Source: Anadara kagoshimensis (lineage: Eukaryota; Mollusca; Bivalvia; Arcoida; Arcidae). From it: a DNA stretch of 64,000 nucleotides. The notes beneath the pieces were generated by a model. It did no database searches, was not told where the DNA came from, and saw nothing but the letters and a program-made list of their open reading frames with translations. Shown here in pieces: positions 46,491-56,128 of the stretch (positions are counted from its first letter, which is position 1; the number at the start of each line of letters is the position of its first letter). A program made the position numbers and the translations under genes. Location: positions 48,062,094 to 48,126,093 of the forward strand of contig CM037864.1 of NCBI GenBank assembly GCA_021292105.1. The letters are read 5' to 3'.

Positions 46491-48107
46491 TTATTTTTTG
46501 TTAATTACTATTTATCCAACTGTAACCTTGAGTTGAAACCAACAGGTTCCACCCATGTAAGTGGGTATACCTAGAAGTGTTAAAACACAAACTGTTTAAG
46601 CTGCATTCTGCAACTTTACCAACATCACAGTGTAAACAAATACATTAAGTCACATTATTAGTGAAATAAAGAATGGATTTTTGATCAAAGTAAGTCACTT
46701 ATTGTCATGATATCAGCTGTAATCTGGAAAATGTTTTTCTACATAGATATGGCTAATAAATGGGTTGTGATGAAGATAGCAGTATTGTGTGGCCCAAGCT
46801 ATTCTTTCTTATGGAAAGTCTTTAAAAATGTAAAAGCTGTTTCTCCTGCAGTTACAACTGATAAATTTTAATTGTTTATCAAATTCATTTATTTATTTTT
46901 TGCATTTATCATGATATAAATTGTTGATATACTCCATTTGCTTTCTGATAAAATGGTAAAAATGTCCCATAATTTTCACTGAAAACCCTGGGTTATCTTG
47001 TTTAATGTCCCATATTTCCATTTTTGAATTATAAAATGTATGAAGTCTGGATATTTGGTCTATTAATACAATCTCAGAATTTTAATTTTCATATATTCTA
47101 GCAGAAGATTTATTGAAGTGACTTACAAAAAGTGAAAACTCACAGGCGGAGTTTAATTTTGAATTTCTTAAAGTTGTTTTAGAGTTATCTCCCTTTGAGC
47201 TTATTATCAGTATTCCAATATACAACAAAGCTCCTTTTTTGGTTTATTTATGAATGAGCTGTATAAAGAAATAAATAACATTGTTTTATGCAAACCAGGA
47301 TAATCGTGTATACCAAGATTTTGTTTATCAAGTACCTTTGTTCCTTTTTTATCTTTATTACATTTACCTCTACAGCAGTAATGATTTTGAAATATTTTCA
47401 CAATAATGTTAGCATAAATATCAGTTATGTGTAGAATCTCTTTTGCTAAAAATTGGATATTCCATTGCCATGCCAACAAAAAACAAAATAATAAAAAAAT
47501 ATATTGTTCAAGTTCTATACAACAGTATACATGTATAGATATGAGAATTGATATTCAAAAAAGAAAGAGAAAAACCAAAGACAAAATATTTATTCATAAA
47601 CTTTCACTGTTTTTACTTTTCTAGCTTAAACAGTGATGCTTAAGGGATTCAAAATTCTCTTTTTATCTCTCAAAAAATGTTGATTTTTTATAATATTTAA
47701 AAGATTAATGATCAAAATTATCATATTTTAACCACATCATCTGGACAGAATTGAGTGATATTTTAAGAAATCAGAATTACATTCCCAGTTATTAGAGTAT
47801 TCTATAGAGATGTATTTTTGTACAGATATTACCTTGTAACATTTATTGGCAAGAGAAAAGCTTTGAGATGATTTAATCTGAGTGTTTTTATCATTAAATT
47901 TGTTGTACAAATTGTTTTTTATATTTTTGTTCCTGATATCAAATGATACAGTTTTACTATTAAGATTAAATATTAATGTAATTGTATTCATAGTTATACT
48001 ATAAATCAACTGTTATTCACATACAATAACTTTCATGTGTTTCTGCAAGAAACAAAATGCAAAAATAATCACAACAGTTAATGGTTGTTAATTGTGTTCT
48101 GATATAT
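46491..48107. other. Intronic AT-rich spacer
   Basis: Very AT-rich sequence without exon-like or repeat structure that I can define. Open frames here are AT-driven. Confidence 0.5.
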
Positions 48108-48297
48108 ACTGTATTTAATTCCGTGTGTATTTATTTTCGCAATGGGAAATTTAACCGCAAAGTAAAATTTTTCTTTCTTTTTTTTTTTTAAATATGCACT
48201 ATAACAAAATAATCATAATATAATTTTAGCGCAGGAACAAACGAACCGCGAAAATAAGCGAAAATTAGAAGACCCCGAAAATAATATGTTTACAGTA
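48108..48297. mobile_element. 190-bp MITE-like element
   Basis: Left TACTGTATTTAATTCCGTGT with TTATTTTCGC and right GCGAAAATAAGCGAAAATTA...TTACAGTA are imperfect inverted ends. TA borders both sides. It is similar in style to the other TA-flanked small elements here. Confidence 0.6.
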
Positions 48298-48560
48298 GAA
48301 TTTATTTCTACCAAATGTTCAGCTATAGTCCATATTGCAAAATGGTTTTCGTAAAAGAATCATAAAAGATAGCTCTACAAATAAAGTTGGTTTACAGTAA
48401 TAGAATCGACCAAATTATTTGCCATGATTAAAGTTATAAAGATTTATTTTTCGTATGGTGCATATTGCAAAATGGTTTTGGTAAATGAATCAAAAAAGAT
48501 AATAGTTATGAATAAAGTTACTTTACAGCAATAGAATTAATCAAATTTTTTGTACTGTTA
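48298..48560. repeat. Direct duplication, about 120-bp unit
   Basis: Units share CATATTGCAAAATGGTTTT[CG]G, TAAA[AT]GAATCA[TA]AAAAGATA and AATAAAGTT[GA][GC]TTTACAG[TC]AATAGAAT. A distant copy is at 17010. Confidence 0.8.
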
Positions 48561-48819
48561 TGAAAGTTATTACAATTTTTTCAAATTTGAAACTTTATCT
48601 TTGCAATAAATTATTTGTTCAAGTATCTGATAATCATACAAGAGACTATGTAATGTTTTACCTTAAAAAATACATATGTTTTGGAACATGGAATTTAGAA
48701 AAAAAAATTAAGAAAAGGATATGATTTAGTACAATCAAAACGAACATACCAATCCATGTCTAAACCACAGTCCCAAAGCAAATTAAAAAAAATTGAATTT
48801 GGCAAATTAGGTGAAACAC

Positions 48820-49045
48820 ATGAACTTCCACTAGAGAAGTGAGACCGAGTGCTCTAGAAGGGTATAAGCACCTCCTGTTTAGCCAGCTACACCTGCCACA
48901 TGTGTAATCAAAACAGGGAATGAAAAGGACATGGAACTATGGGATGCAAATATATCCAGGGTAATTTGGGATACAGAGATACTTATCAGCAATATTGTGA
49001 TAGTGACAATAAAACTTTATTTGTCTAATTCTGTTCATTTTTTGT
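48820..49045 (-). pseudogene. Retroelement-like coding fragment, copy 3
   Basis: On the plus strand it is the reverse complement of the 3' half of the 51.2-kb copy: CATGGAACTATGGGATGCAA, ATATCCAGGGTAATTTGGGA, AATATTGTGATAGTGACAAT. The flank AGAAGTGAGACCGAGTGCTC and ATAAGCACCTCC..TTTAGC matches, inverted, the sequence just downstream of the other copy. The frame is broken. Confidence 0.7.
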
Positions 49046-49550
49046 TATCAAGGAATGATTCCCTGCTGAATGGTTTAATCATTAATATACAAAGAATCAG
49101 AATGTTTTGGATTTCTATCAGAATAATTTTTTGTTTCCGAGAATAAATATAATTACAAATACACATGTCCTAACTCGTAATCATTATAAAAGAAATTGTT
49201 TGTTTTGGCCAAAATAAGCACATATAAAATTTCTTGTTTGTTCTGTCTGTGGAACATGTCAGTTAAATGTGTATCCTAATACACTTCATCGGTGCATGAT
49301 TTGTATTTATTCCCGAGAACATCCGTAGAAAAATAAGCTTACAATTGTAAAACCATCATGGTAGATATAAATATGTTGTACTCAAGGTTACCCACTTTAA
49401 TACCTCCACATCCATGAAGATTTACTGTAGATTGTTTGTGTAAAATCGCTTTTCTCTGATCAGAACTGGCTGGCAATAATTGCAGTAATTTTCTTGTGAA
49501 ATCTCTTTTATTATTTTTTAAATCCTTTATTTCTCATTTAATGATAACTA

Positions 49551-50837
49551 CCGTAATCCTTCTATGTATTCGGACCCTCTATGTTTTCGGACACCCAATT
49601 TTGAAATTTCAATAATTTTCAAATTTCCTCTAATTTCGGACGGCAATTTTTTGCATCTAAATCCGGACACGATTTTGCTGGAACTCACCCGGAACACGAG
49701 GTACATATTGCTTATAATCAATATTGAATTAAAACAAGAAGAAACGATGTTGTTTTGTTGTTAATTTACATTGAAATGTGTTATTTTTATGCGTCTGTTG
49801 CGTTATGTATTTGCGTGAGGGAGTCATGAATGTAACTTGGAGGACATGTATTTTACGATGTATTTACATTTTTAATGTAAGCTAAATGAGGCCATACCTG
49901 TATTAAGTGCTTTAATTTTCTTTGAAAGTGAAAGTTGATTGAAATTAGAACTCTTGGCTACGAAACATCGTACGAGACCAGAAGTTCTGTCGGTACACAA
50001 ATCCAACATCAAAGACATTTTTTCAGGAAGTGACGTTATCAATGAATTTCATTGGATGAGAAAACTCGTGGAATTCCCTCTGATTCAGTGCATGTCAACT
50101 ATGGGAATTCCCGATCCTCCGATACTTTCATCTGCCTAAGAACGGGAAGATAGACATTACGATGTATTTTTTTTTTTTTTTTTTGAAGATGAAAATTGTT
50201 TGAAATGTGATTTAAAACAATATATTTGTAAACTATTTTGTTCCGTGAGTGATAAATTTGATTTTTTAAGAAAAGCTGTATTGATCACGCCGAACCTCAT
50301 TCATACATGTCCTCGTTCTTAGCGTACAAAAATATTGAATTTTCTTGACTGAGAAATATTCTTGACTATTATTAACTATTAAAATTGTGACCGTAGACAG
50401 TGACAGGAGACGAAGTGTGATTACGGTGAACCTTAAACGTTGGGAATTACTGACAAAGATCACGCAATTTACTTACAAAAAAATGGCGTCCCTCGATGTG
50501 TATTGCACATTGGATCATGATTATTGGTCAACAAACACTTCAAATATAACTTTTTTGTAAAATAAACAACACAACAGGTAATTTTAACCTATTCTTTATT
50601 TGAAAATTTACAATATATATGATATTTATGTGCGTATCGTCGTTGACAGTGTCTTGCATTACCGGGAGGGCAGCGAGACTTGCTTACGATCAGACATCCG
50701 GTACAAAATATCGGACAACTCTAAATATTCGGACACCCCCATTTTTTTAAGTGTATAATTTTCATATTTCCTCTAAGTTCCCGGACACTTGAAAATGAAA
50801 TTATTAAAATTCGTCCGAATACATAGAAGGATTACGG
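49551..50837. mobile_element. 1.29-kb TA-flanked DNA element with 27-bp inverted ends
   Basis: Left CCGTAATCCTTCTATGTATT...CGGAC and right GTCCG...AATACATAGAAGGATTACGG are inverted repeats over about 27 bp, bordered by TA (49549-49550, 50838-50839). TTCGGACACCC and TTTCCTCTAA-TTC motifs repeat inside both ends. The TA duplication suggests a Tc1/mariner/pogo relative. A 66-codon open frame at 49939-50139 and a 65-codon minus-strand frame at 50266-50463 show no transposase motif I recognise, so it is non-autonomous or a relic. Confidence 0.85.
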
Positions 50838-51204
50838 TAATAAGAACAAGTGGCTTGTTGACTTTTATCTTGAAACCAACATAAGGTCATTTAATGAGTC
50901 AAAGGTTAAATTCAGGTCAAAGATCTTAGTCACTTTAATGTTTGTCAAAAATCTAAGTCTTGGTGACATTTTATTGGTTTATGGGACCAGTCTATTAGGA
51001 AAATAAAAAATTTTATTACAGAAAACATTTCTGAAGTTTTACTTTTTGGAGACAAATTTGGAATTTGAATGTTATTGCCTTTTAATCACTTTTAAGCATT
51101 AAGTTTGAAGTTAGGAATTGATGATTAGAATTTAGTGCTAAATACATAAGATTTTTTAATTAAGATGCAAGGCCAATAACTTCATTTATCATCGATAACC
51201 CACA
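50838..51204. other. Intronic spacer
   Basis: No feature is seen. Confidence 0.5.
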
Positions 51205-51545
51205 ACTGACAAGAATGAAGATGGAAATGGACAGTCAGTTATTTTGTTCCCACTACATGGACTTTGTACAACGAAGCAGGCTGCTTGCAAATAAATTGTT
51301 GACTCGGGGATATTGGAAGCCTAGGTTTATCAAAGCCCTCAAAAAGTTTTATGGCCGTCATCACAGTATTGTTGATAAGTTTGATGTCTCTATGTCCAGG
51401 ATTGCCCTGGATATATTTGATGTCCCATAGTTCCATGTTCCTTTCACACAATTTTGAATTCACATGTGGGGGGTGTAGCTAGCTAAACTGGAGGTGCTTA
51501 CCCTTCCGGAGCACCCGGCCTCACTTCTCTGTCGGAAGTGTCTAA
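51205..51545 (+). pseudogene. Retroelement-like coding fragment, best-preserved copy
   Basis: A 71-codon frame at 51215-51430 includes RSRLLANKLLTRGYWKPRF and IKALKKFYGRHHSIVDKFDV and then stops. Four copies of this coding-like block are dispersed in the window in both orientations, each followed by the same non-coding tail (CACATGTGGGGGGTGTAGCT, GGAGGTGC, CCCGGCCTCACTTCTCTGTC). Dispersal with a shared 3' tail suggests the 3' end of a retrotransposon's last open frame, 5'-truncated on insertion. I do not recognise the domain with certainty, and no reverse transcriptase motif (YxDD) is present. Confidence 0.65.
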
Positions 51546-52007
51546 CCTAACTTGTCAGTTCCAAAGTTTTTACTTTGCTTCTGGATTGTGATTCGGACAT
51601 GGATTAGTATGTTTGTTGTTGATTATTTACATTGATTACTTTTTTCAAAATTTCATGTTAAGGTATAGAGGATAATATGTAATGGTGTGTGCTTTACAAG
51701 TGTTATAATCTAATATTAAACTGAATTACAAAATCAAAAACAAACACAGATCCAAATCAAATAAATTACAAATGTTACAATATTAACATTAAAAATGTGT
51801 GCTTTATAAATAGCCAGTCACATTATAAATACACAAAACTATTTAAGCCCAACACAGATTTTTACCCCAGTTCAAAGGTAAAACAACAGGTTGCAGTAAT
51901 AAGGTGTGTTGTACAGGTGTTAAAATCTTAACATAAGAAGTTCATTACAAAATGTGTGCTTTATAAAAAAAACCTACCAGATCACTTATATTTACACAAA
52001 ACTTTTT

Positions 52008-53234
52008 AGCTCACCTGAGCCAAAGGCTCAGATGAGCTATTGCAATCTATCATCGTCCGTCGTGCATCATGTGTAAACTTTACATTTTAATCTTCTCCTC
52101 CAAAACTACTGGGCCAAATTTGATGAAACTTGGTGATTATTGTGCCTGGGTAACAGCCTTTCAAAATTGTGTTCGGGGTTTGGCCACGCCCAACAAGATG
52201 GCAGCCGTTACTAAAAATAGTAAAAAGACAAAAAAATCTTCTTCTCTGAAACCAAAAGGTGCAGGCCAATTTTGATTTGATATTTGGATTCAGCATACCT
52301 GGGAACATTAAAATTGTGTTTTTCATGAAAATTGAACGGAAAATAGGTTATGCGTTTTTGCGTAAAATTATGTAATTTTGAAAATGAGACATTTATTGTT
52401 ATAACTCAATAACGGCTGAAGATAATTGTATGGAGTTTTCACTGTTGATCTTGTCTTGCTATTTTCTTCCAAAAGATGTCAAGGTCAAAGGTCAAGGTCA
52501 TGTCCCTGTTTTTGACCTTTGATAAAAAATGCTATTTTTTAAACATTTCAGGTGATAATGGCATGGGAGTTTCAGTTTAATGTAGGTATTGACATGACGA
52601 TCATTTTGATACATAGATCAAGGTCATGGGTTCAAAGGTCAAGGATGCACAACTATTACCATTTTAGTTGATTATCTACAAAACTATTAACTTTTTTGTA
52701 TAGGCATACATATTAGAATATTGTAGGTAATGGCACAATGGTCATTTTGATATATTAATAAAGGTCATGGGTTCAAAGGTCAAGGTCACAGATGCAAACA
52801 AGTACTGAAATGGTTAATTATAAATAGAAACTGTAATATTAGAATATTGTAGGTATTGGCCTAACAGTCATTTTGATATATGAATAAAGGTCATGGGTTC
52901 AAAGGTCAAGGTCACAAATGCAAGCAAGTTCTGAAATGGTTGATTATCTCAAAAACTATAAACTCCTTGTATAGTCATATATATTGGAATATTGTAGGTA
53001 TTGGTCTGATGATAATTTGGTATATGAATAAAGTTCATGAGTTCAAAGGTCAAGGTCACAAATGCAAATAAATACTGAATTGGTTAATTATCTTGAAAAC
53101 TAAATATTTTGTATAGGCATGTATGCTAGAATATTGTAGGTATTGGCCTAATGATCATTTTGATATATGAATGAGGGTTATGGGTTCAAAGGTCAAGGTC
53201 ACAGGTGAGCGTTAATGCCCATGGGCCTCTTGTT
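52008..53234 (+). mobile_element. E3: Helentron-associated/'pearl'-like element
   Basis: It starts AGCTCACCTGAGCC-AAA-GGCTCAGATGAGCT, then CATCGTCCGTCGTGC and the leader with CTTCTCCTCCAAAACTACTG and AAGATGGCAGCCGTTAC. About five units of about 145 bp follow, then the tail CACAGGTGAGCG with TGCCCATGGGCCTCTTGTT. It is collinear with E5 in its leader and distinct from E2/E4 there. It lies in intron 3 of the gene in sense orientation. The interrupted tandem unit gives its pre-insertion site. Confidence 0.8.
52575..53205. repeat. E3 tandem core, about five units
   Basis: Units are homologous to those of E2/E4 but diverged: AGAATATTGTAGGTA, TCATTTTGATATATGAATAA, AGGTCATGGGTTCAAAGGTC, AAGGTCACA.ATGCAA. 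Unit boundaries are blurred by deletions around 52815-52850. Confidence 0.8.
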
Positions 53235-53715
53235 ATTTATCGCAAGCCTAACAAGGTTGGATCTATTGAAGCACAGATTTATACCATAGTTCAAAGTTAG
53301 AACAACAGGTTGTAGTAGTTAGACATGTGAATTGAAATCTTAACATTAGAAGTTCATTACAAAATTTGCGCTTTATAAAAAGAACCAACCTACCAATACA
53401 CAAAACCATTGATTTGCTGTAAGCTGGTTTGACCCATTAAAGCACAATTTTACACCCCAGTTCAAAGGTAGAACACCAGGTTGTATTAATTAGGTGTGTG
53501 TTGTACAGGTGTTAAAACCTTAACATTAAAACTCCATTACATTACTGACAAAAATAGAAGTCTGCACTCATTACTTCAAGACAACTTATAGTTGTTAAGA
53601 TCCATTATTTCTTTTCCAATTACAATTTTGTCTGACATATTATGTTGTACAGAAGATGCAAATACTGTATACACTTTACACAAGTGTCAGTATCCAGTGT
53701 TAGGTTGATGACACC

Positions 53716-53962
53716 TGGTCCGAGTTTTACAATCAATTCTTAGCTAAGATTTTCCTTAACTTAAATTTTGCAAAATTGCAAGTCTTTATAATTTTGTTAT
53801 ATTCGGGAATTTAAGTTGTCATTTTTAAAGTAACTTCAAGATTAAGTCATTTGCATTAGTTTAGACAAAAATATTCACCAGTATTTCCAAAAAGTGATGA
53901 CTAAAATTTGCTAAAATTAAGTTAAGGAAAATCTTAGCCAAGGAATGATTGTGAAATCGGGG
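53716..53962. mobile_element. MITE with TTTTACAATCA ends, copy 2
   Basis: Left GGTCCGAGTTTTACAATCAA, TTCTTAGCTAAGATTTTCCT and right TTAAGGAAAATCTTAGCCAA, GGAATGATTGTGAAATCGGG are inverted over about 45 bp. It is immediately followed by copy 3 in the same orientation. Confidence 0.8.
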
Positions 53963-54185
53963 CCTGGTCCCAGTTTTACAATCAATTCTAACTAAGATTT
54001 TCCTTAACATAAAGCTGGCAAATTTTAAACATTATTTTTTAAAGATAATTAGTAATTTAAAAATCACTTCAAGCTTAGAGCATTTATATTACTTTTGTTA
54101 AAAGTTCCGAAAAAGATTGCCAAAATCTACTAAAATTTAAGTTGAGGAAAATCTTAGTTAAGAAATTATTATATAATGAAGGCTG
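53963..54185. mobile_element. MITE with TTTTACAATCA ends, copy 3
   Basis: Left CCTGGTCCCAGTTTTACAAT, CAATTCTAACTAAGATTTTC and right TTAAGTTGAGGAAAATCTTA, GTTAAGAAATTATTATATAA are inverted. The right end is more decayed than in copy 2. The head-to-tail placement suggests insertion into, or tandem duplication of, copy 2. Confidence 0.75.
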
Positions 54186-54880
54186 GGTTCTTGTTTTATG
54201 ATACTTAACTTTCATGTCAATTTCAATAGAATTTAAAAGTTTCTTAAAATATATGTAGAGACAGTGTTGAATTGATGTGCAAGCTGTTCTGACAGGTTCT
54301 TGTTTTAAGGTACTTGACATCCATGTCATATTCAAGGTTGCTTAATTTTAGATTGACAGATTACTTAAAATCCTACTTTGGAGTGCTTGATTTTTAACAC
54401 AAAAAAAGTTTTGTAAAAGAAAACTACTTGACTTGCACAAATGTCAGATTTCATAGATTCTAAGTCTCTCAATTTAAGATTTATGTGGGAATAGTGTTAG
54501 GTTGATGTGCAGGACTTTTGACAGCTTGCTCTTGTTTTAAAATACTTACATGTCATATTAAATAGAATTTTAAAGTTTCTAAAAGTTTACTGGTGTAGAG
54601 ACAGTGTTGAATTGATGTGCAGGCTCTTTTGACATGCTACTTGACTTGCCTGTCATGTTGAATAGAATTTATAAGTTTCCGATGTAAAAACAGTGTTAGT
54701 TTAATGAGCACACTCTCCTGACGGCTCTTGGTTTAGGGTACTTGACCTGCATGTCATATTTAAAAAAAAAAAAAAAAAAATCTCTATTTCAGTTAGATTA
54801 ATGTGAAGGCTCTTCTTCCAGGCTCTTTTTTTAGGGCACTTGACGTGCCTGTCATATTCAATAAATATTCCAAGGTTGCT
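54186..54880. repeat. Degenerate tandem repeat, 115-170-bp units, about five copies
   Basis: Units share CTCTTG[TG]TTTA[GA]GGTACTTGAC, TGCATGTCATATTCAA, AATAGAATTTA[TA]AAGTTTC and ACAGTGTT[GA][AG][AT]TTGATGTGCA. A poly(A) run of 19 bases is at 54762-54780. Confidence 0.75.
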
Positions 54881-55453
54881 TAAAATTAAGATTTAAGATG
54901 GATGGATTTTTTGTAGAAAATACTTAGAACCCTACTTTGAACTGCTTAATTTTAACACAAAAACAGTCTTATTAAGACAAAACCAATTAACTTTTACAGA
55001 GTTCATTATCACTGACTTTCATTTAGTTTTAAATTTTAATTAGTGTATTTTAGTGTTGATTGGTTGTGACCAGTGGTAAAATTGGGGCCCTTCAAAAGTA
55101 CTTTAACTGTACCATTTAATATCATTACGTTAGTGTGTCTGGTACCTGTCAAATGTCGAGTGTTATATAATCTACCTCTGGTCTCAATAATGGTGTGTTT
55201 GTTTTGTGTCTTGTTTATATCATTCATTTGTTTTCCTTTTGGTTTTTAGTTGCTATGGTTATTGCCAAGTACACGTTATTCAGCTACACCCTTCATTTCA
55301 TTTTAAGATGTTCAGAATATAAGCATCCATTTTGAGTATCCATGTAGGATAGGCAAAATATTACCGGAGGGGTTAAACATTCAGTCAGAAACAAGGCTTG
55401 CCAAGAGGTGTAGCATTTCAGTTGAAGACTAGTCTTGCATATTTTAATCAAAC

Positions 55454-55625
55454 CTGTCTATAAAGACCACATAAGGCAACCAAAAAAGTGGCCACGATTC
55501 TTATATACAGGTTCAAATAATATAAATGAAGAGCAATCATGACAAAATTAAATTATATCCAAAATCAGGTGGCTCCCTATATAGCTGACTATTAGTGGTG
55601 GCCTTTGAGACAGTTTTACTGTATA
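55454..55625. repeat. Dispersed repeat ending GACAGTTTTACTGTA
   Basis: It begins ACCTGTCTATAAAGACCAC and ends GGTGGCCTTTGAGACAG-TTTTACTGTA. The end words match those of the tandem array at 17350-17835. It may be a decayed TA-flanked element. Confidence 0.55.
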
Positions 55626-55756
55626 AAAAGAAATGTTAGCGGTAGGAAACTTTCCCTGCTTTGACCTTCTGAAATATTTTGTGATAAGAAATTTCCATGG
55701 TTCTGACTGTAGAGAAAGTGTACCAAGAGAAATAAGAAAGTTTAGCTGAGAAGATG

Positions 55757-55828
55757 AAGAGTAACTTTGAAAATCGTGAATATTTTTTCCTATGAGTAAC
55801 TTTGAAAATCGTGAATATTTTTCCTATG
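55757..55828. repeat. 34-bp tandem duplication upstream of exon 4
   Basis: Two copies of GAGTAACTTTGAAAATCGTG plus AATATTTTTCCTATG are adjacent, with one T indel. They lie about 120 bp upstream of the exon 4 acceptor. Confidence 0.9.
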
Positions 55829-55942
55829 AAATGTTTCTTCTTATACAGGATCAGAAAATGAGAAAAATATTCCAAAAGATAATTTGGGTTCAGTAATTAA
55901 AGATTCATTCTATTAATTGTGGTTTGATTTTTTTACTTGCAG

Positions 55943-56128
55943 CTGGAGATATCGACCCTGTATACAGTCTGTTGAAATGTGCTGCAGATCTCCCTAAAGC
56001 AGGTAAAAGCTGTGGTCTACACCCACACTGTAGTGGTCATCATGGCTCGCTACGGCATTCAAACACATCCACCGCAGTCGCTGATAGTAGTGGTAGTACC
56101 TCAAAAACCTCAAGCCCTTCTTCCTCAG
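55943..56128 (+). CDS. Coding exon 4, DPVY motif and Ser/Thr-rich region (STAC-like?)
   Basis: The acceptor TTTTTTTACTTGCAG is followed by 186 bases open in the frame set by exon 3, ending at CAG|GTAAGC in phase 1. The product begins SGDIDPVYSLLKCAADLPK, then a Cys/His/Gly-rich stretch (CGLHPHCSGHHG) and a Ser/Thr-rich tail. The GxxDPVYxxL pattern resembles the segment that follows the C1 domain in vertebrate STAC1-3 (of the form KVDPVYETL or NDPVFETL), adaptors that regulate voltage-gated calcium channels. That is the only similarity I can name. The C1 zinc finger and SH3 domains that define STAC are not visible in this window, so either this is a short isoform, the rest lies outside, or the match is coincidental. 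Exon reality is well supported; the family is not. Confidence 0.75.

Larger units (their letters stand above)
51795..53560. repeat. Tandem repeat, about 160-bp unit, interrupted by E3
   Basis: Three units share GCTTTATAAA, TACACAAAAC, AAGC[AC]CA, TTTTA[CT]ACC[CA]CAGTTCAAAG, TAAAACAACAGGTTG and TTAACATTA[GA]AA.TTCATTACA. The middle unit contains E3 at 52008-53234. A partial unit begins near 51690. Confidence 0.8.

Noticed and set aside
55943-56128. Naming the gene outright as STAC
   Set aside because: Only one short motif supports it and the defining C1 and SH3 domains are not in the window, so no gene symbol is assigned.
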